Notes: generated from the sequence alone by a model not told the origin. Positions 38,066-50,142 are shown, numbered from the stretch's first letter. The stretch: DNA of 64,000 nucleotides from Dipteronia dyeriana (GCA_032871835.1 CM065301.1:11726413-11790412); one strand, 5' to 3'. Made by a program: numbers and translations.

Positions 38066-38705
38066 AAAAAAAAAAGCTAGTAATTTATACAATTTGTTAA
38101 CATTTTAAGGATTTGGAAATCTATTCATGTTATCAAATTAGTTAGAGATCAATTGTAGTAAGTAAGAAATACATTTAGTTGATAAAGTAAATTTAACATT
38201 TGATCATTGTTGTCTGATTAAAGTCAAAAGGGAGACATCTCACATCTTTCCATCATTTCCATGGCCCTTAACCTGCATGTTAATTTAGCAAGCTCTACTC
38301 TCTCCTACTTTTCCACTGATTTGAAATCCGATTATCATAACTAATTTGGATGTTTTCATGAAATAATTGAAAGAAAACCTCAATTAGATGCCACATATAT
38401 TCTACAAAAGTTCACAACTCATCTCACAGTAACTTTTAACAATTAATATATCCAGATCAGAGCATCACATAATTCACAGCAGTGAAAGAAAGCAAAGAGA
38501 AGAAGACATTACTGATAGGGTTGAGGGATCCACTCAAAGATATCACCTTATCTTCTGCAAAAACATGAATGTACAAATGGTAAGGAATCATCCGACCTAA
38601 AAGTTATTTAATTATGCACACTAATACACTCTCCACATGCTAGACCGATTTAATCCTAGCAATAGTATTTAACCAATCTACCGAATGGATAGAGATGCAT
38701 ATTGC

Positions 38706-38802
38706 AGAATAAATACATAAACAAATGCATATGAATTCCCAAAGATAGTATTTAACTATTCTACTATCCATAGAATAAATATATAAACAAATACATATGA
38801 AA
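38706..38802. repeat. Diverged direct repeat, 67-bp period
   Basis: AGAATAAATACATAAACAAA at 38706 and AGAATAAATATATAAACAAA at 38773, each followed by a near-identical CATATGAA, mark two copies of a local duplication. Confidence 0.8.
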
Positions 38803-38922
38803 GGGCTCAAACCATAACTCATAAGTTAAACAAAGACTATGATACATGTCAGTAATTATGAGACCCAAAAGATAGTATTTTTTTTTTTAACAAACCAAAA
38901 TGATAGTATTTAAACAAAAAAT

Positions 38923-39075
38923 TATCAGATCAGATATACCTTATGATATTATCGTACGGTTTCATTAATTCTCGTTATCGAAAAATAGTGTAATTTTTTT
39001 TAAACTACAATAATTCTCGATAACAAGAATCAGTGAAACCGTACAATAATAACCTCAAATATATCTGACGTGATA
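38923..39075. repeat. Long foldback (about 70-bp arms) next to the WAK-like gene
   Basis: The arms 38923-38992 and 39006-39075 are inverted copies with scattered mismatches around a 13-nt T/A-rich loop. Shared cores include GTACGGTTTCA/TGAAACCGTAC and GTTATCG/CGATAAC. It lies about 70 bp past the stop of the minus-strand gene, so it is probably in its 3' UTR. It may be a small foldback transposon. Confidence 0.85.
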
Positions 39076-39146
39076 AGTGCCTGTATTTAAACACTCTAAC
39101 AAGCACAAAATTAAAAGAAATGCCATCAAAAGCTGAATTCTAAAAG

Positions 39147-39860
39147 CTAAATAGAGATGTCATGACGATGATCAGCTAATTTATAAGGATACTTACTACA
39201 CTGTTTGGCATGGCAAATGCACCTCAACCCAACACCACAATTTCCATTAGGCTTCTCACACTCTTTACAAACATCTGGGACATGCTCATCAGGAATATCA
39301 AATGACACCCTTGTCCCTAACCCAACTTTTTCTTTATCTTCCAAAGATGATCTTCTGTGTACTCTTCTGTAGTGTGAACAATTCAAATCTCTTGGATGAA
39401 AACCCTTGTCAAGCTTTCCATGATCATCAACAAGTAAACAGGAATGATGATCAGGATCTATTACATCATGAGAAGCAGCAGAGCAATTTCTGATAAAAGG
39501 TGGTGGCATGAAGTGGTTTCTCTGATCAGTTGAGCAGTTGAAGAGAAGGAGAGAGTTGGGGAGTGGAGTTGGAGGAAAACCAGCAGAGAGAAGTGAAGCT
39601 GAGACATAATGGTTAGAAGAAGACAAAGAAGCATGAGAGATGATTAGTGTTTTAGTTGTGTAATCAATAGAAGAGATTGGGAAAAGACCAAGAGATGTTC
39701 TGAAGTATAGCTTCTTAGATTTGCAGAAAATTATTCGATTTAATGGAGACGAGAATGGTGTTAGGATTTGAATTTTCCCACAAAAACTTCTGGGAACATG
39801 TCCTATAGAGATTGTAACTAGGAAATTTATTATGATGAAAAGAACAAGATATTTCTGCAT
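39147..39860 (-). CDS. Secreted GUB_WAK_bind / WAK_assoc-type ectodomain protein, no kinase
   Basis: 237 residues in one exon, starting at the Met that opens a clean signal peptide (MQKYLVLFIIINFLVTISIG). An upstream in-frame ATG at 39929 would add 23 polar residues and spoil it. The mature part starts with a Cys motif (FCGKIQILTPF) like the galacturonan-binding domain of WAK-like and LRK10L receptors. The C-terminus has the spaced cysteines of the WAK-associated domain: VCKECEKPNGNCGVGLRCIC. Paired Cys and N-glycosylation sequons (FNCS, RNCS, LNCS) fit an apoplastic protein. There is no membrane segment or kinase before the stop. It may bind wall pectin, or be the ectodomain remnant of a receptor kinase. 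Confidence 0.8.
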   Translation of the reverse strand: MQKYLVLFIIINFLVTISIGHVPRSFCGKIQILTPFSSPLNRIIFCKSKKLYFRTSLGLFPISSIDYTTKTLIISHASLSSSNHYVSASLLSAGFPPTPLPNSLLLFNCSTDQRNHFMPPPFIRNCSAASHDVIDPDHHSCLLVDDHGKLDKGFHPRDLNCSHYRRVHRRSSLEDKEKVGLGTRVSFDIPDEHVPDVCKECEKPNGNCGVGLRCICHAKQCSKYPYKLADHRHDISI

Positions 39861-39929
39861 TTTTTTTTCCTCTTTGAAATGGTGATCAAGAAAATGTTGG
39901 ATGATGAAAAGGAAACTAGTAAACAACAT

Positions 39930-40764
39930 GTAAAAAAAAAGTTGATAACAGAGAATCTACTTTTCTGCTTTGCCCAGTATACTTATGTAAACCTAAATGA
40001 AAAAAAAACATTCTTGATTGATCACTGAATAGTATCTATCTTTTTTTATCAATGGTAGAATTTGGATTTGCTTTTTCAAGTGCTTTTCTTTTTTCTCAGT
40101 AGAATCTTACTTTTCTCACAGCTTTTGTTTAGATAGAGTGGCCTGTTCAATTCCCATCTTTTTTTGAGCTCATCATCACTAGCTAATGTTGATTATCTTT
40201 GATATTGCAGTATTGCACCGACTAATACGACATCATGAGTAGTAGTCCACATGGTGGTCACATGTCATGGTGCCACCAGTACTGCCTCTGATTGTTGAAT
40301 TTTCACATCGATTAATTAAATGTTGATTATAATTTGTATGACTGTATCCACAAGTCACAAACATTAGTAGCCATAAAAGAAAACTTTTTTCTCCTGGTGT
40401 GGTGTGATTGGATCATTGTGGCAGACAAGGTGGTTAACAAGAGATTTTCATGATGAAAAAGAAAAGTTAATCATCGATTATTACACTAAATTATTATAAG
40501 GTCTACAAAGTCAAAAAGTGCTTTTATATCGACTTTTTGAAGATATATGTATACATTGATTAGCCAAATTTATGTTAGATTTATATGAACATAATTACTT
40601 TGAATTCCAGAATAGCAGTTGAGATTGCATAACTTGTGACAAAAATTGTCCATAATTATACATGCAAATTAACCCATAAATTAAAGATATGCAAACACAC
40701 AGACACTTACACACTTGCACACATAAAACTAATACTATCCTTTATTGACAAAGTGTGTTTTAGT
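39930..40764. other. Intergenic spacer
   Basis: Upstream region of the WAK-like gene and 3' flank of the HS1-like gene. No gene is visible. Confidence 0.5.
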
Positions 40765-41733
40765 TCATGCTGGTGCTGGCGCTGGTGCTGGTGCCGGTTC
40801 AGGTGCAGGTGATGGCTTGACAAGCAAAGTTGGGAAGTCAAGCAGAACAATGTTGTCAATAGCAGCTGAAAAAGTAGAAGAGAATTCAAGATGGCTTGGA
40901 TGGGTGACAAATGTGGTGTAGTAGTCTTCCTTCTTGTTGAATGTCATCAGGAATGCATGAGTGAATCCTTGTCTCAGCATCTCTTGCCCTTCCACATCTT
41001 GTCCCCTGTTAATAATATCAACAAATTAAAATGTCTCATGGAATCTCTAAGAAATCAAAAGAACCAATTTATGTTAATATATGAAGCAATTTCCAAGTCC
41101 ATAAAGAAAAATCAAACCACTCGAACCTAAGATTGAATTGCCTATTTACTTAACTAGATATTTTATAACGTTACATAACCTACTGTATATAGAGTTTTTC
41201 TCATATATGGTTTCGACATGAGAACCCCTCTTATATTATATATGTTAGTGTTATTAGTTTAAACACAGTTTTTGTAATTTGTTTTCATGTAAATAACAAA
41301 ATCAGCGAAAAAACCTTATATATACATGTTTATGAAGTTGCTAAATCTCCCCACTTTTCAACATTCATGCACATATATCTAACTTAGGATTGTGTCAACG
41401 TGTGAGTTAAGCGCTCTCTAACAAAGATTTGACCAATACAACTAATCATTGAAAAAAAAGACATGGATTTGGATGTTAATGTAAGTGATTCCATCTATTA
41501 ATTATATTATATTACAAGTAGTGGTAATGACAGCACAAGTAGATATGATATATAAAAGAAGATAATGAGTAAAAGAGAGAAGAGATGATGACTAACCATT
41601 CAAAGGATTTGACAACATCAATCTCAGAAACCAGCTTCTCCATTCCTTTGATGATGTCCTCCACCACCACACCTTCCTTGAACTTAACAATAACCAAGTG
41701 CTTGAACTCACTCATGACTGCCTCTTCACCCAT
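40765..41733 (-). CDS. Stress-response A/B-barrel (Dabb) protein, HS1-like
   Basis: Two exons, 41597-41733 and 40765-41005, joined by a GT-AG intron inside a Trp codon, give 125 residues. It starts MGEEAVMSEFKHLVIVKFKE; a second Met at residue 7 is an alternative start. The Dabb fold is visible as FKHLVIVKFKEGV (strand 1), a helix (IIKGMEKLVSEID), KSFEWGQDVEGQEMLRQGFT, HAFLMTF, and the conserved HPSHLEFSSTF near residues 85-95. Arabidopsis HS1 and relatives are small stable dimers linked to heat and antimicrobial stress. Odd feature: a Pro-Ala C-terminal tail (PSPAPEPAPAPAPAPA) not needed for the fold. Confidence 0.88.
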
Positions 41734-41737
41734 CACT

Positions 41738-43251
41738 GCCTCTACTCACAAAAAAACATGTATCACAATGTCCTATTTATACACATGCACACACACTCAC
41801 AAACACCAGTATTGCATTATTTGAGTGTCAACTTCCACAGTCCTATTTGTTTCCTGTCACATTTATATGACTACGACAGTATGACCCAATATAATTCACC
41901 CTACTGGCCTTTCTCTCTCTTTATGAAATAGAAAAGAACCTAACAATAATATCTAAGATGCAACAGGATAAATATATAGAAACAGATGTCAATGAGGAGA
42001 CTAATGTAAATGAGGAGACTAACTCTAGACTCCTACATCAAACCTAGTTATAATTCCATATTAGTAATCATCAAACCCAAAAAATTAAGCCAATAGAAAA
42101 TGACTCAATAATAGTATATTAGTATCCTACCGCTCTCCATCTGAAGTGTGTTGCCAATTAACAGTAGTTGAGTCTATCCTTTGTTGGACAAAATCTGTAG
42201 CTGAATATTATGGAAAAGAACAGAGAGGTGCATGGGGGGTGTGGACACCCACTAGTCTCCGCTCCACCTCACAGTAATATTTGTCCAGCATCATTGTCCT
42301 ACCTCTAACTTTGCACATGAATGGGGTCCTTTTAGTGCCATTGTTGTTGTTTTTTTATGGAAATTAATTTGAGTTTTGGGTTGAATTCCTTTTCATTTAT
42401 AGATAGGCATTATTATATGTCATCACATCACATGACATTACTTTATTTATTTATTTTTTTCTTTTGTTTTTCGTGTGGGGAATGTAATTAAAGGATCAGT
42501 TTTTCTTGTGAAATAATCCTGAACACACTGTTTATTATTATTGCTAGACTTTTCTCCATGTCCTAATTCCCATGTGTGCACCAATCCAAGGTTACATTAT
42601 TGGACTTCAATTTCATGGATGACATGATATCACCCCTTTTTTTTTAAGGAATCTTAAACAGATCTAGCTTTGTAAATTTATCTGAGAAAAATCCAAATAA
42701 TTATCAACCCAGTTAGGTTATATGTAAAATCAAAATTATGGTTGATTTGAGATTAGTAGCAGTAGTTGTACGTACTACTGCTTCTCTTGATCAACATTAA
42801 TGGTGAAATATTGCCTTTGGTGACCAATTTGACAACTATAGTAGCTGGATTATTGTCTAATAGTGTTTTAGCATATATTGACAAAGCCAATTTCAAAGAT
42901 TTGTTTCAGATTCTCAGTGAAAGCGATGTAATAAGAAGTTACAAGATAACCACTGCAAGATTTGCAAACTTGGTTCATATTTCATACTTAATCATCCTTA
43001 TCTAGTTGTTTGTATGGTTACCGGCTAACCACACAACTACACAAAGTTATTATTAAACTCCTTCACGCATACCACATTATATGGTAAATAAATTTAATTA
43101 ATTATATATTTTGTGATAAGTTGTAAGTAGACGGATACATCAATGGCGTGGTGGGCTACCTTGCTCCACCGATAGTATTTTTAATGAATGATATATACAA
43201 GCTGGACTGTATCCAATTACTATAAGGGGAATAAAGTTACTGAGAAGGAAA
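41738..43251. other. Intergenic spacer, promoter side of HS1-like gene
   Basis: No supported gene. A 79-codon ORF at 42766-43005 (+) is hydrophobic at its start but has no recognised domain. Confidence 0.45.
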
Positions 43252-43323
43252 TTTCATTTTTGAACTTCACCGACAGGATGGACAACCTTTCATTTTTAAA
43301 CTTCACCGACACGATGGACAACC
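43252..43323. repeat. 36-bp perfect-period tandem duplication
   Basis: TTTCATTTTTGAACTTCACC... and TTTCATTTTTAAACTTCACC... are consecutive 36-bp copies differing at two positions. Confidence 0.9.
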
Positions 43324-45110
43324 TTTTGTAGGCGTCCGTGCGTGCAAGGAATAATATTTGAGTACACGTCTTGCTATAAGCCTATATGCACAATGCTCTC
43401 CAACAATTCCTGGTACTGGTACACTCGTATATTCAAAACCGCTACATTTATCTCACTCACTCACGGAGAGAATCTTGGGTGCAGCTCGATGTCCATGTAT
43501 CTCCGGTTGCTATATCGCAACGGGAGATGAATGGTATATACAGCTGGACTCAAGATTTTTCCCACTCTCACAGACACACTACTGTTTCTCTGCGACCTCC
43601 AGAAAAACAACCGCACCACGACACTCTACTATAAAACCCTAGCTAGGTAGCTAGGTAGCTAATTTTGCTACCTTCTGTGGAAAGCTTTACATTTTTTTTC
43701 TTTTTATCTTTTTTATTCACTCATGTATGTTTTCTATATATATATATATATATATATACATATGATGTGTGGTTTTCTGGTAAAAACAGTCATGATATAA
43801 GAGGTAATAATGTTCGGTCACAACCACACATTAAGTATAAGTGTGAGTATTTATTAATATGGAACTGTAAACCCATTGTGAATGTTTGATTATAGTTGAA
43901 AATCCTGATATAATAAAGACCTGATGGTTTTGATAGGAGAATTATTATATAAACATTTATATATGAAAGCATGAGGGGTGATTTTGCAGATATATCTATA
44001 CAAGTAAATTCAACGGAAAAAAAAAACATTTGAGTGAAGGTTGACATTATTATGATATATGGGAATAACCATGGACGGTGTACATTGTTTTAGCCTTTGA
44101 GGATGTATGTGGTGTCACTTTCCAACCTGACTAGTGTGAACTGTTCATCCAAATTTAACCCTAGACTCCTTGTCGGGTGGTCTGAATTCTAATAAAAAAA
44201 TGGATGGAAAATCTCACTTGTCGGATACACCTGACATCTTCACGTTGCTTTCTGTATGCGTATGCATACATAATAAAAGACAAAATACTCTGGTTACAAA
44301 TTAAAATATCTAATATACATCGTCGAAGTTTGAGATGCAGGATTTTCATACATTTTTTAAAGTGAGATTGATTATAGCTTATAGAATCCTCTATGTAACA
44401 TTATATATTTACATTGTATAATGACATTGTTACTTTTGTGAGAGTGTGCTAGGGTTCCTCCCACATCTTTTTTTGAACTTATAAAGTTCATCCCACTTGA
44501 TAATTAGATATATTTTTTTATAGAATTTTTCAAATTGTTTTACACAATCCTAATAGATTATTAATTATAAATATTGCTAGCTTATGAAATCATTAGCCGG
44601 TTAATGAATGTGCAAATTATATATCCGATCCTAACAATATTGAGAGATCAATTGACTACTTTTAAAATCCAATTAATTAGCTCGTGTAAACAATTAACTA
44701 TCACATATGCAATTATAAATACCGAAGCAACAAGCCAGTAATCCAACCTCAATCGCATCAAGGATTTGAAGATGCTGAAGGAGATATATGATGATCAGTT
44801 ATTATAATGAATAGTTATATTCCTTTCTGAAAAATAATAATAATATTACGAATAAAACGTTTTGAGAAGTCGAAATAATATCAAAGAAGTATTGTGATTT
44901 GTCCGATGAATCTAAAGATTGACAATTCAACATATGGATTTCGTTAAATCCTAACGCCTTGATCTGAAAATTTCTATATAACTACATATATTTAGGAATT
45001 ACGCAACAATATTAATTATTATGAATAACAATTCTTAGAAAAAGTAGTAGAGAAGGGCATATATAAAACCTTATAATTATTTATCTCCATCATTGGGCAT
45101 GCATGATGAT
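43324..45110. other. Spacer with (TA)n and no clear gene
   Basis: 43330-43640 is less AT-rich with short open frames, and ends in CTATAAAACCCTAGCTAGGT, but no coding family is recognised. A (TA)n run occupies 43734-43758. The rest is AT-rich. Confidence 0.4.
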
Positions 45111-45115
45111 GATCT

Positions 45116-45735
45116 TCATTGATGTACTTGTTCATCACTAGACCCTTTTGATCCACCTTGTGTTCCTCCTCCTCCTCTTATAACAAGTGTTATAATCTTG
45201 AAGAGCTCAAGCTTCTGGGAATCAGAAGACTCTTCATGATTATGATCTGTTTGAGATATTACTCCTCTTTGAAGATGATGATCAAGTGATTTCACCTTGA
45301 AGAACTGATGATGAAGCTTATTATTCAAGAAATTGCACTCATGATGATGATGATGATCATGATCAACACTACTACTACTACTAGTAAACACTTTCCTTTT
45401 CAAGGACAGATGTGAAAGTCCATGACTTCTAACATATGCCTTCAACACTTTGGTCCCAAAAGCCTTCTTTGAATTGGTAGGATATTTCTCTAACAAATCC
45501 TTGAATTTCCTCAATCTGAGATCCTCTTCACTTTCACTTGAATCAAGTTTATGATCATCAATTGAAGTGCTCCCTAATTGAACTTTACTTGAAAGTTCTC
45601 TGATAAGATCATTTTGCACACCAAATTCGAGTTTCTTGAACCATACCAGGACAATGAGCTCGTAGTTGATTTGGTCAGAAACCGTGAATTCATAGGATCA
45701 GATTTGCAGTTGTTGCACAAACGATTGTTTGACAT
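45116..45735 (-). pseudogene. Unrecognised plant gene, probably one-base frameshift near 45698
   Basis: From the ATG at 45735 the frame reads MSNNRLCNNCKSD, then loses sense. One base out of frame, reading continues from TCC at 45697 as SYEFTVSDQINYELIVLVWF, KKLEFGVQND and so on to a stop at 45116, about 205 residues in all. The long frame has no ATG of its own, so it depends on the upstream piece. Features: a CxxC near the N-terminus, a basic KYPTNSKKAFGTKVLKAYVR segment, His/Asp-rich low complexity (DHDHHHHHE) and a Gly-rich tail. I do not recognise the family. A short intron or a sequencing error are alternatives to a true mutation. Confidence 0.5.
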
Positions 45736-47564
45736 TGTGACATGAGCTGTCTCTAGACTCTGCTGGGTGCAAGATTGTGTACTTCTTTACTATAAAGACT
45801 TTGAATAATTAATTAGCCTGTATATCTCATTAATTGGATTCACATTTTTGCACTCTAACTTTGATGTTTTTTAAAAGCGAACAAAGTACGCAAAACACCA
45901 ACTTGATTTTTATGTTTGTTTAAAGTTATAATTACACAATATATATATATGTTAATAGCAAAATTTGGCTAGGGACTAAAGAAGAATTTTCCACTTCCCA
46001 GCCTTCCTACAAGGGTCTGAATTCGGGCTTATATGACGGGGTGTCAAGGTCCCCGAGGTCGAGCTACCACGCGATCCTACAGGAGCAAGGCGAGGCCGCC
46101 CATACCATCTGAGCATCTCGCACGTGTCCAGGCTTACCAAATAAAGCCCGACGAGACCGCGTCAAGCTCCTTATACCAGGATAAAGCCCGAAGCTAGGTC
46201 GACGTGAAAGAACCTAGGTCCCCCGACATCAAGGTATCTCGTGACACTCTCCTAGAGCTTGCTACTATCTCTACTTTCACTAGGAAACCTTCAAGGTGCC
46301 GAACTTGTCTTGCAAAGGCATTCCTGCCTCATCGAGGTATAATCTCGACCTGTCCGAGCATAAAAGGAAGAAGCCCGTAAAGCCCTGTCGTCACCAAAAG
46401 CGCCAAGATCCACTGTAGATCCTGGTATGGTTAAATCAAGTAGCAAAAGCAGTACTCGAGCGTACCTCTCCACCCTTTCAGAAGTGGGCCAAGGTCGCCT
46501 GTTTATGGCAAACACCTTACCAGGGCTTGCCAGCCAAGCCCGCTACCCTGCTAGGAAGCCTGCATAATTAGGTCAAGCTCCATGATAAAGCTCGGCGTAG
46601 CTAAACCAAGCTCCCAGCTACAAGGTTGGAACCATATGGGATATTTCGCCCCTAAAATGGTTAGCACAAGCTCCATGGGAAAACCAGCATCTAGCTCCGT
46701 GACAATAGAGAGGTCCCCGAGGGACCCCGCCAGTGTACTGGATCCTAGGGTACCTCGCTCTCAAGGAATATCAAATGTCACATCGGGTAACCTCCATAAA
46801 GTACCTCTCCAAAGTGACATGCAGAAGTAGAGCTTTCATCTCGGCGACGTAGGAAGAGAGGATTGACTTCCATGACATTTAAAGTACAATTAATGAGGTC
46901 AACCGCATTAATGGAGACAGTCAACCCAATTAATGACATGATCAACACCATTAATAAGAGAATATTCAACTATTTAATGACCATCATTAGTGAAAGAGTC
47001 CAAAGAGGAAACAAATACATTTTCCTCCAAGATATCCTCCACAACCGATTATTGGGGGTCAACTATAACAGAAAATCCCACCTATCAAGGAAGGAAGAGT
47101 CTGAAGAGGAAACAATCATATCTTCTTCGAAATAATAGCTACAAGCCGATCAACTACATTAAAGGAAGGATCATATTCGATAAGGAAACAAAAACTAATT
47201 GAAGAGTCCCGGACTTGCACGCTAAGGTGGTCATCATGTATAAAAAATGCTTGTAGAAGGCATATTGTATCAGGCTCCAATCAATGACAGAAGATACATG
47301 CTTCGTTTAGAGATCTCTCGACATCATCAATGTATGTGTTACCTTTACCTAGAATATATCGGTATCGGTCTACATTCGACCACCATTGTAAGCTCTCCGG
47401 AGCGACTATGTTGTATTACTTCACCATTCTTGTAAGCTCCCCGGAGCATTCTTTGATATATACATAAGGAAGGGTATTCCCCCTTCCTCCGGATACTTCC
47501 TTGGGGTTTTTCAGCATGTGATCATTCGTGATGTTTTTTCCCCCTTGGTCAGTCCACCTCCCTC

Positions 47565-47572
47565 TATAAAAG
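47565..47572 (+). promoter_or_regulatory. TATA box of solo LTR
   Basis: CCTCTATAAAAGATTTGTG lies about 640 bp before the LTR's 3' end and fits a U3 promoter of a plus-strand LTR. Confidence 0.5.
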
Positions 47573-47950
47573 ATTTGTGTTTCTCTTACTTGTGTCCTGT
47601 GTAATACATGCGTATATGAGTACGAGCTAGATTCCTACCTCACTAGACCTAGCGCTCTTATCTTTCCATCTACATGATAAAGTCGCATATCAAGATGAGG
47701 AGAAACCACCCAGACCAGCTTGAAGGAAGTTGATGGGCTCTCATGCATCATCTCTATGGCAGAAATTGAGCTCTCCGACACTGGAGCTAGATAAGCCCCC
47801 TCCTTACTTGCTATCTAGGTCGGGGAAATACATGAAGGAATCGAGCTCCAGAACTGGGCTCCAGGTACCATGACGGGCTCCGACCTCGACAAGGACCAAG
47901 ACCAGGACTAAGACCAAGATCAACCCCTTCACACCACCACGAGAACCTCA

Positions 47951-48068
47951 AGCTCCCCAGATCTACTTCATAAGCATGATGCCCGACGGGCGGGATGACT
48001 TGTCTCCTCGAGCTCCCCAGATCTACCACATAAGCACGAAGCCCGACAGGCGGGATGGCTTGTCTCCT
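47951..48068. repeat. 60-bp tandem duplication within the solo LTR
   Basis: Two consecutive units beginning AGCTCCCCAGATCTAC, at 47951 and 48011, share the CCCGAC(G/A)GGCGGGATG core and differ at a few positions. Confidence 0.88.
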
Positions 48069-48208
48069 ACCTCTTGTTTCATCCTCCTTCATATTCATAC
48101 AAGATCAGGTCAGGTATCAACGATACCAACCCCGGCTACCACCTCCGTGGTAGTGGTCTCGAGGGTGTTAATGGGGATTACTTATCCTAAACAAATTTTC
48201 CGTTAACA

Positions 48209-48262
<54 letters not shown>

Positions 48263-48275
48263 GCGCGCACACACA
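48209..48275. repeat. (AT)n-(GT)n-GCGCGC-(CA)n microsatellite
   Basis: A short AT run leads into about 22 GT units, then GCGCGC and ACACACA. Alternating purine-pyrimidine over about 60 bp is favourable to Z-DNA, with an inverted-repeat end (TGTGTGCGCGCACACA). Confidence 0.9.
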
Positions 48276-48632
48276 TGCAACATACTTTAAAAAATATGTT
48301 TCCGTAACGTGACATTAGAGGTTATATAAATAGGGTTCAAAAAATTAATGGCACTATTTTAGGGGACTGTTGTGTAAATATCGCCATATTAATAATGTTT
48401 TTTTTAAATGCAGCAATTAAGATGACCAGATGAAAATACACCGACATATTGAGATTTTATCGTCTTCAAGTGAGAGTGAACAACTAAAGAGAGAAAGAAA
48501 GCGATGGTAAGCAAATCGACGGCGAAGTAACCAGAAGTCGGAGACCAGTGGATTTTCGACTCTTCACCGGATAATTTGCAGTCGATAGAGGTAAGTTAAT
48601 TTAGATTTTGTTTTCGTTTTTGTTCTTGATAA
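48276..48632 (+). other. Left flank of the Tat insertion, probable leader of the interrupted Ulp1-type gene
   Basis: GA-rich leader-like sequence near 48480-48600, including a short ATGGTAAGC ORF and TAGAGGTAAGTTAATTT, a possible splice donor at about 48592. It joins the sequence after 61182 once the retroelement is mentally removed. Confidence 0.35.
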
Positions 48633-48637
48633 GTTGG

Positions 48638-49780
48638 TGTTAACGGGAAATTTGCTCGGGATGAGAAATTCCTACTAACACCCTCGAGACCACTAACACG
48701 AAAGTGGTGGCCGGGGTCGGCACCGTTGATACCTGACTTGTTAGGAGGTAAACTAGAGGCTGGATCGTAGTAACAGTAAATGAGAGCTTTTATTATTGAT
48801 ACCTGCTTCGAAATACAAATCACTCTCTTATGTGCTCGCAGTCTCTCTAAGATCTAAAAAGGTGGTAACTCTGTGCCTGTCGAATAGTGGAAACAAAGGT
48901 GGTCGTGTTCTGAATACAGAATTTAGGTCTTCCCCTTTTCTTTTCTCTCTTCTCTCTTCTCTCTGTTTCTATGTATATCTCCTTTTGTGTGTCATGCTTG
49001 GCCATATTTATATATGGTCCAAGTTGGTTTGAATTTACTGATATCCCGCCATGATCCTTTGAATCTGTTTCCTCCTTATCGGAAGGGATCCTTTATTTAA
49101 AAGTTGTTGACCCCGAGTAAATAGCGAGAACAATTAACGTGAATGAGTTTGTTTCCTTTTTGGAATCAAACTCTTGGCTCACACGTATACGGGATTAATG
49201 ATGGTTATCTCATAGATATGATCTTGTATGTTATCGCGACATGGTTTTTCATGGAGGTCACCCAACTAGCTGTCTATTGCCCCGTAGAGCGAGGTAGATC
49301 CCTGCTCCGATTCTGTTCTCAGAAGCTTGAGATGGATTTTCTTTGACCCTTAGGGGCTCGAGGTGTTCCTGTAGACATTACTGAAAGGTAGCTGGGGTAG
49401 TGTAGATTTAGGCGTGATTCGTCCTTTATGTCCAGCAAGGATAGCTGGCTTCTGGAGAGGTTGGCGGGCTTCTCTCGAATGTCTCTTGAGCTTGGAGACT
49501 TCTCCTGGCATTCACTGGGCGGTTGAGGAGCTCGACCTCGGAGCCAAGGTTTCCCGATAGATGGCCTGGAGAAACCCGTGTTCCAGTATTCATGTGGGGG
49601 CTCGTTTTGGTCATGTCTGGCTTGTTTTCTAGTAGTTTTGAAGCCGAGCCGGCCTTTCCTGTTCCTGTGGGGTGGCTTTATGGTCTATCTGGGCTTCATG
49701 ATGGTAGATTATGGGTTCCGACTTACGGCGGAAAAGTGAAAAATTTCTCTTTAACCCCTGACCAAATTTCACTATTAACA
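48638..49780 (-). repeat. 3' LTR of Tat element
   Basis: 1143 bp. It pairs with 59993-61177; about 16 differences are seen in one 260-bp stretch compared by eye (49052 and 60424 onward). Next to it a purine-rich AGAGGGGAC on the minus strand (about 49783-49791) may be the polypurine tract. Confidence 0.9.
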
Positions 49781-50142
49781 GAAGTCCCCTCTGACTTGAA
49801 CACTGGTGGTAGAGTTGGGTTGGAGTTATATTTCTTGTTTAATTGAGAAACTTTTCCGTTATAAAAATAACTAATGAGAGCAAAATCTTCTCATTAATTA
49901 CCCAATATTTGAATTTGAAAGAGTGTTTTATTCGAGGAAAAACGGTTGCAATACGGCTCCTTACGTGGCTCCAGGTGATCTTTCCGAGGATATAGCCGAC
50001 CCTTAACCTCTATTTAAACCCGTCCTTACCGTCACTTTCTTCACACTTACTCAAATATCTAATTTCCGAATTCCTTCTCTCCTGCTTTCTTCTATCAATT
50101 TCCCTTCATCTTTGGTTTACTTTCAAGTTCTTCTTATCCATT

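Larger units (their letters stand above)
45950..48208 (+). mobile_element. Solo LTR (2.26 kb) related to the Tat element, + orientation
   Basis: It begins TGTTAATAGCAAAATTTGG and ends TTTTCCGTTAACA, flanked by a 5-bp ATATA duplication (45945-45949, 48209-48213). Both termini match, in inverted sense, those of the LTRs at 48638 and 59993, and roughly 100 bp at its right end are clearly homologous to them. A TATA box (TATAAAAG, 47565) on the plus strand fits this orientation. There is no internal coding domain, so it is most likely a recombination-derived solo LTR. Confidence 0.75.

Noticed and set aside
42766..43005. 79-codon hydrophobic ORF upstream of the HS1-like gene
   Set aside because: No recognised family and AT-biased codons. 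Probably chance or an old gene relic.
43358..43642. Overlapping ORFs in a less AT-rich patch
   Set aside because: All three frames are open for a while, which reflects composition more than coding. No domain was recognised.
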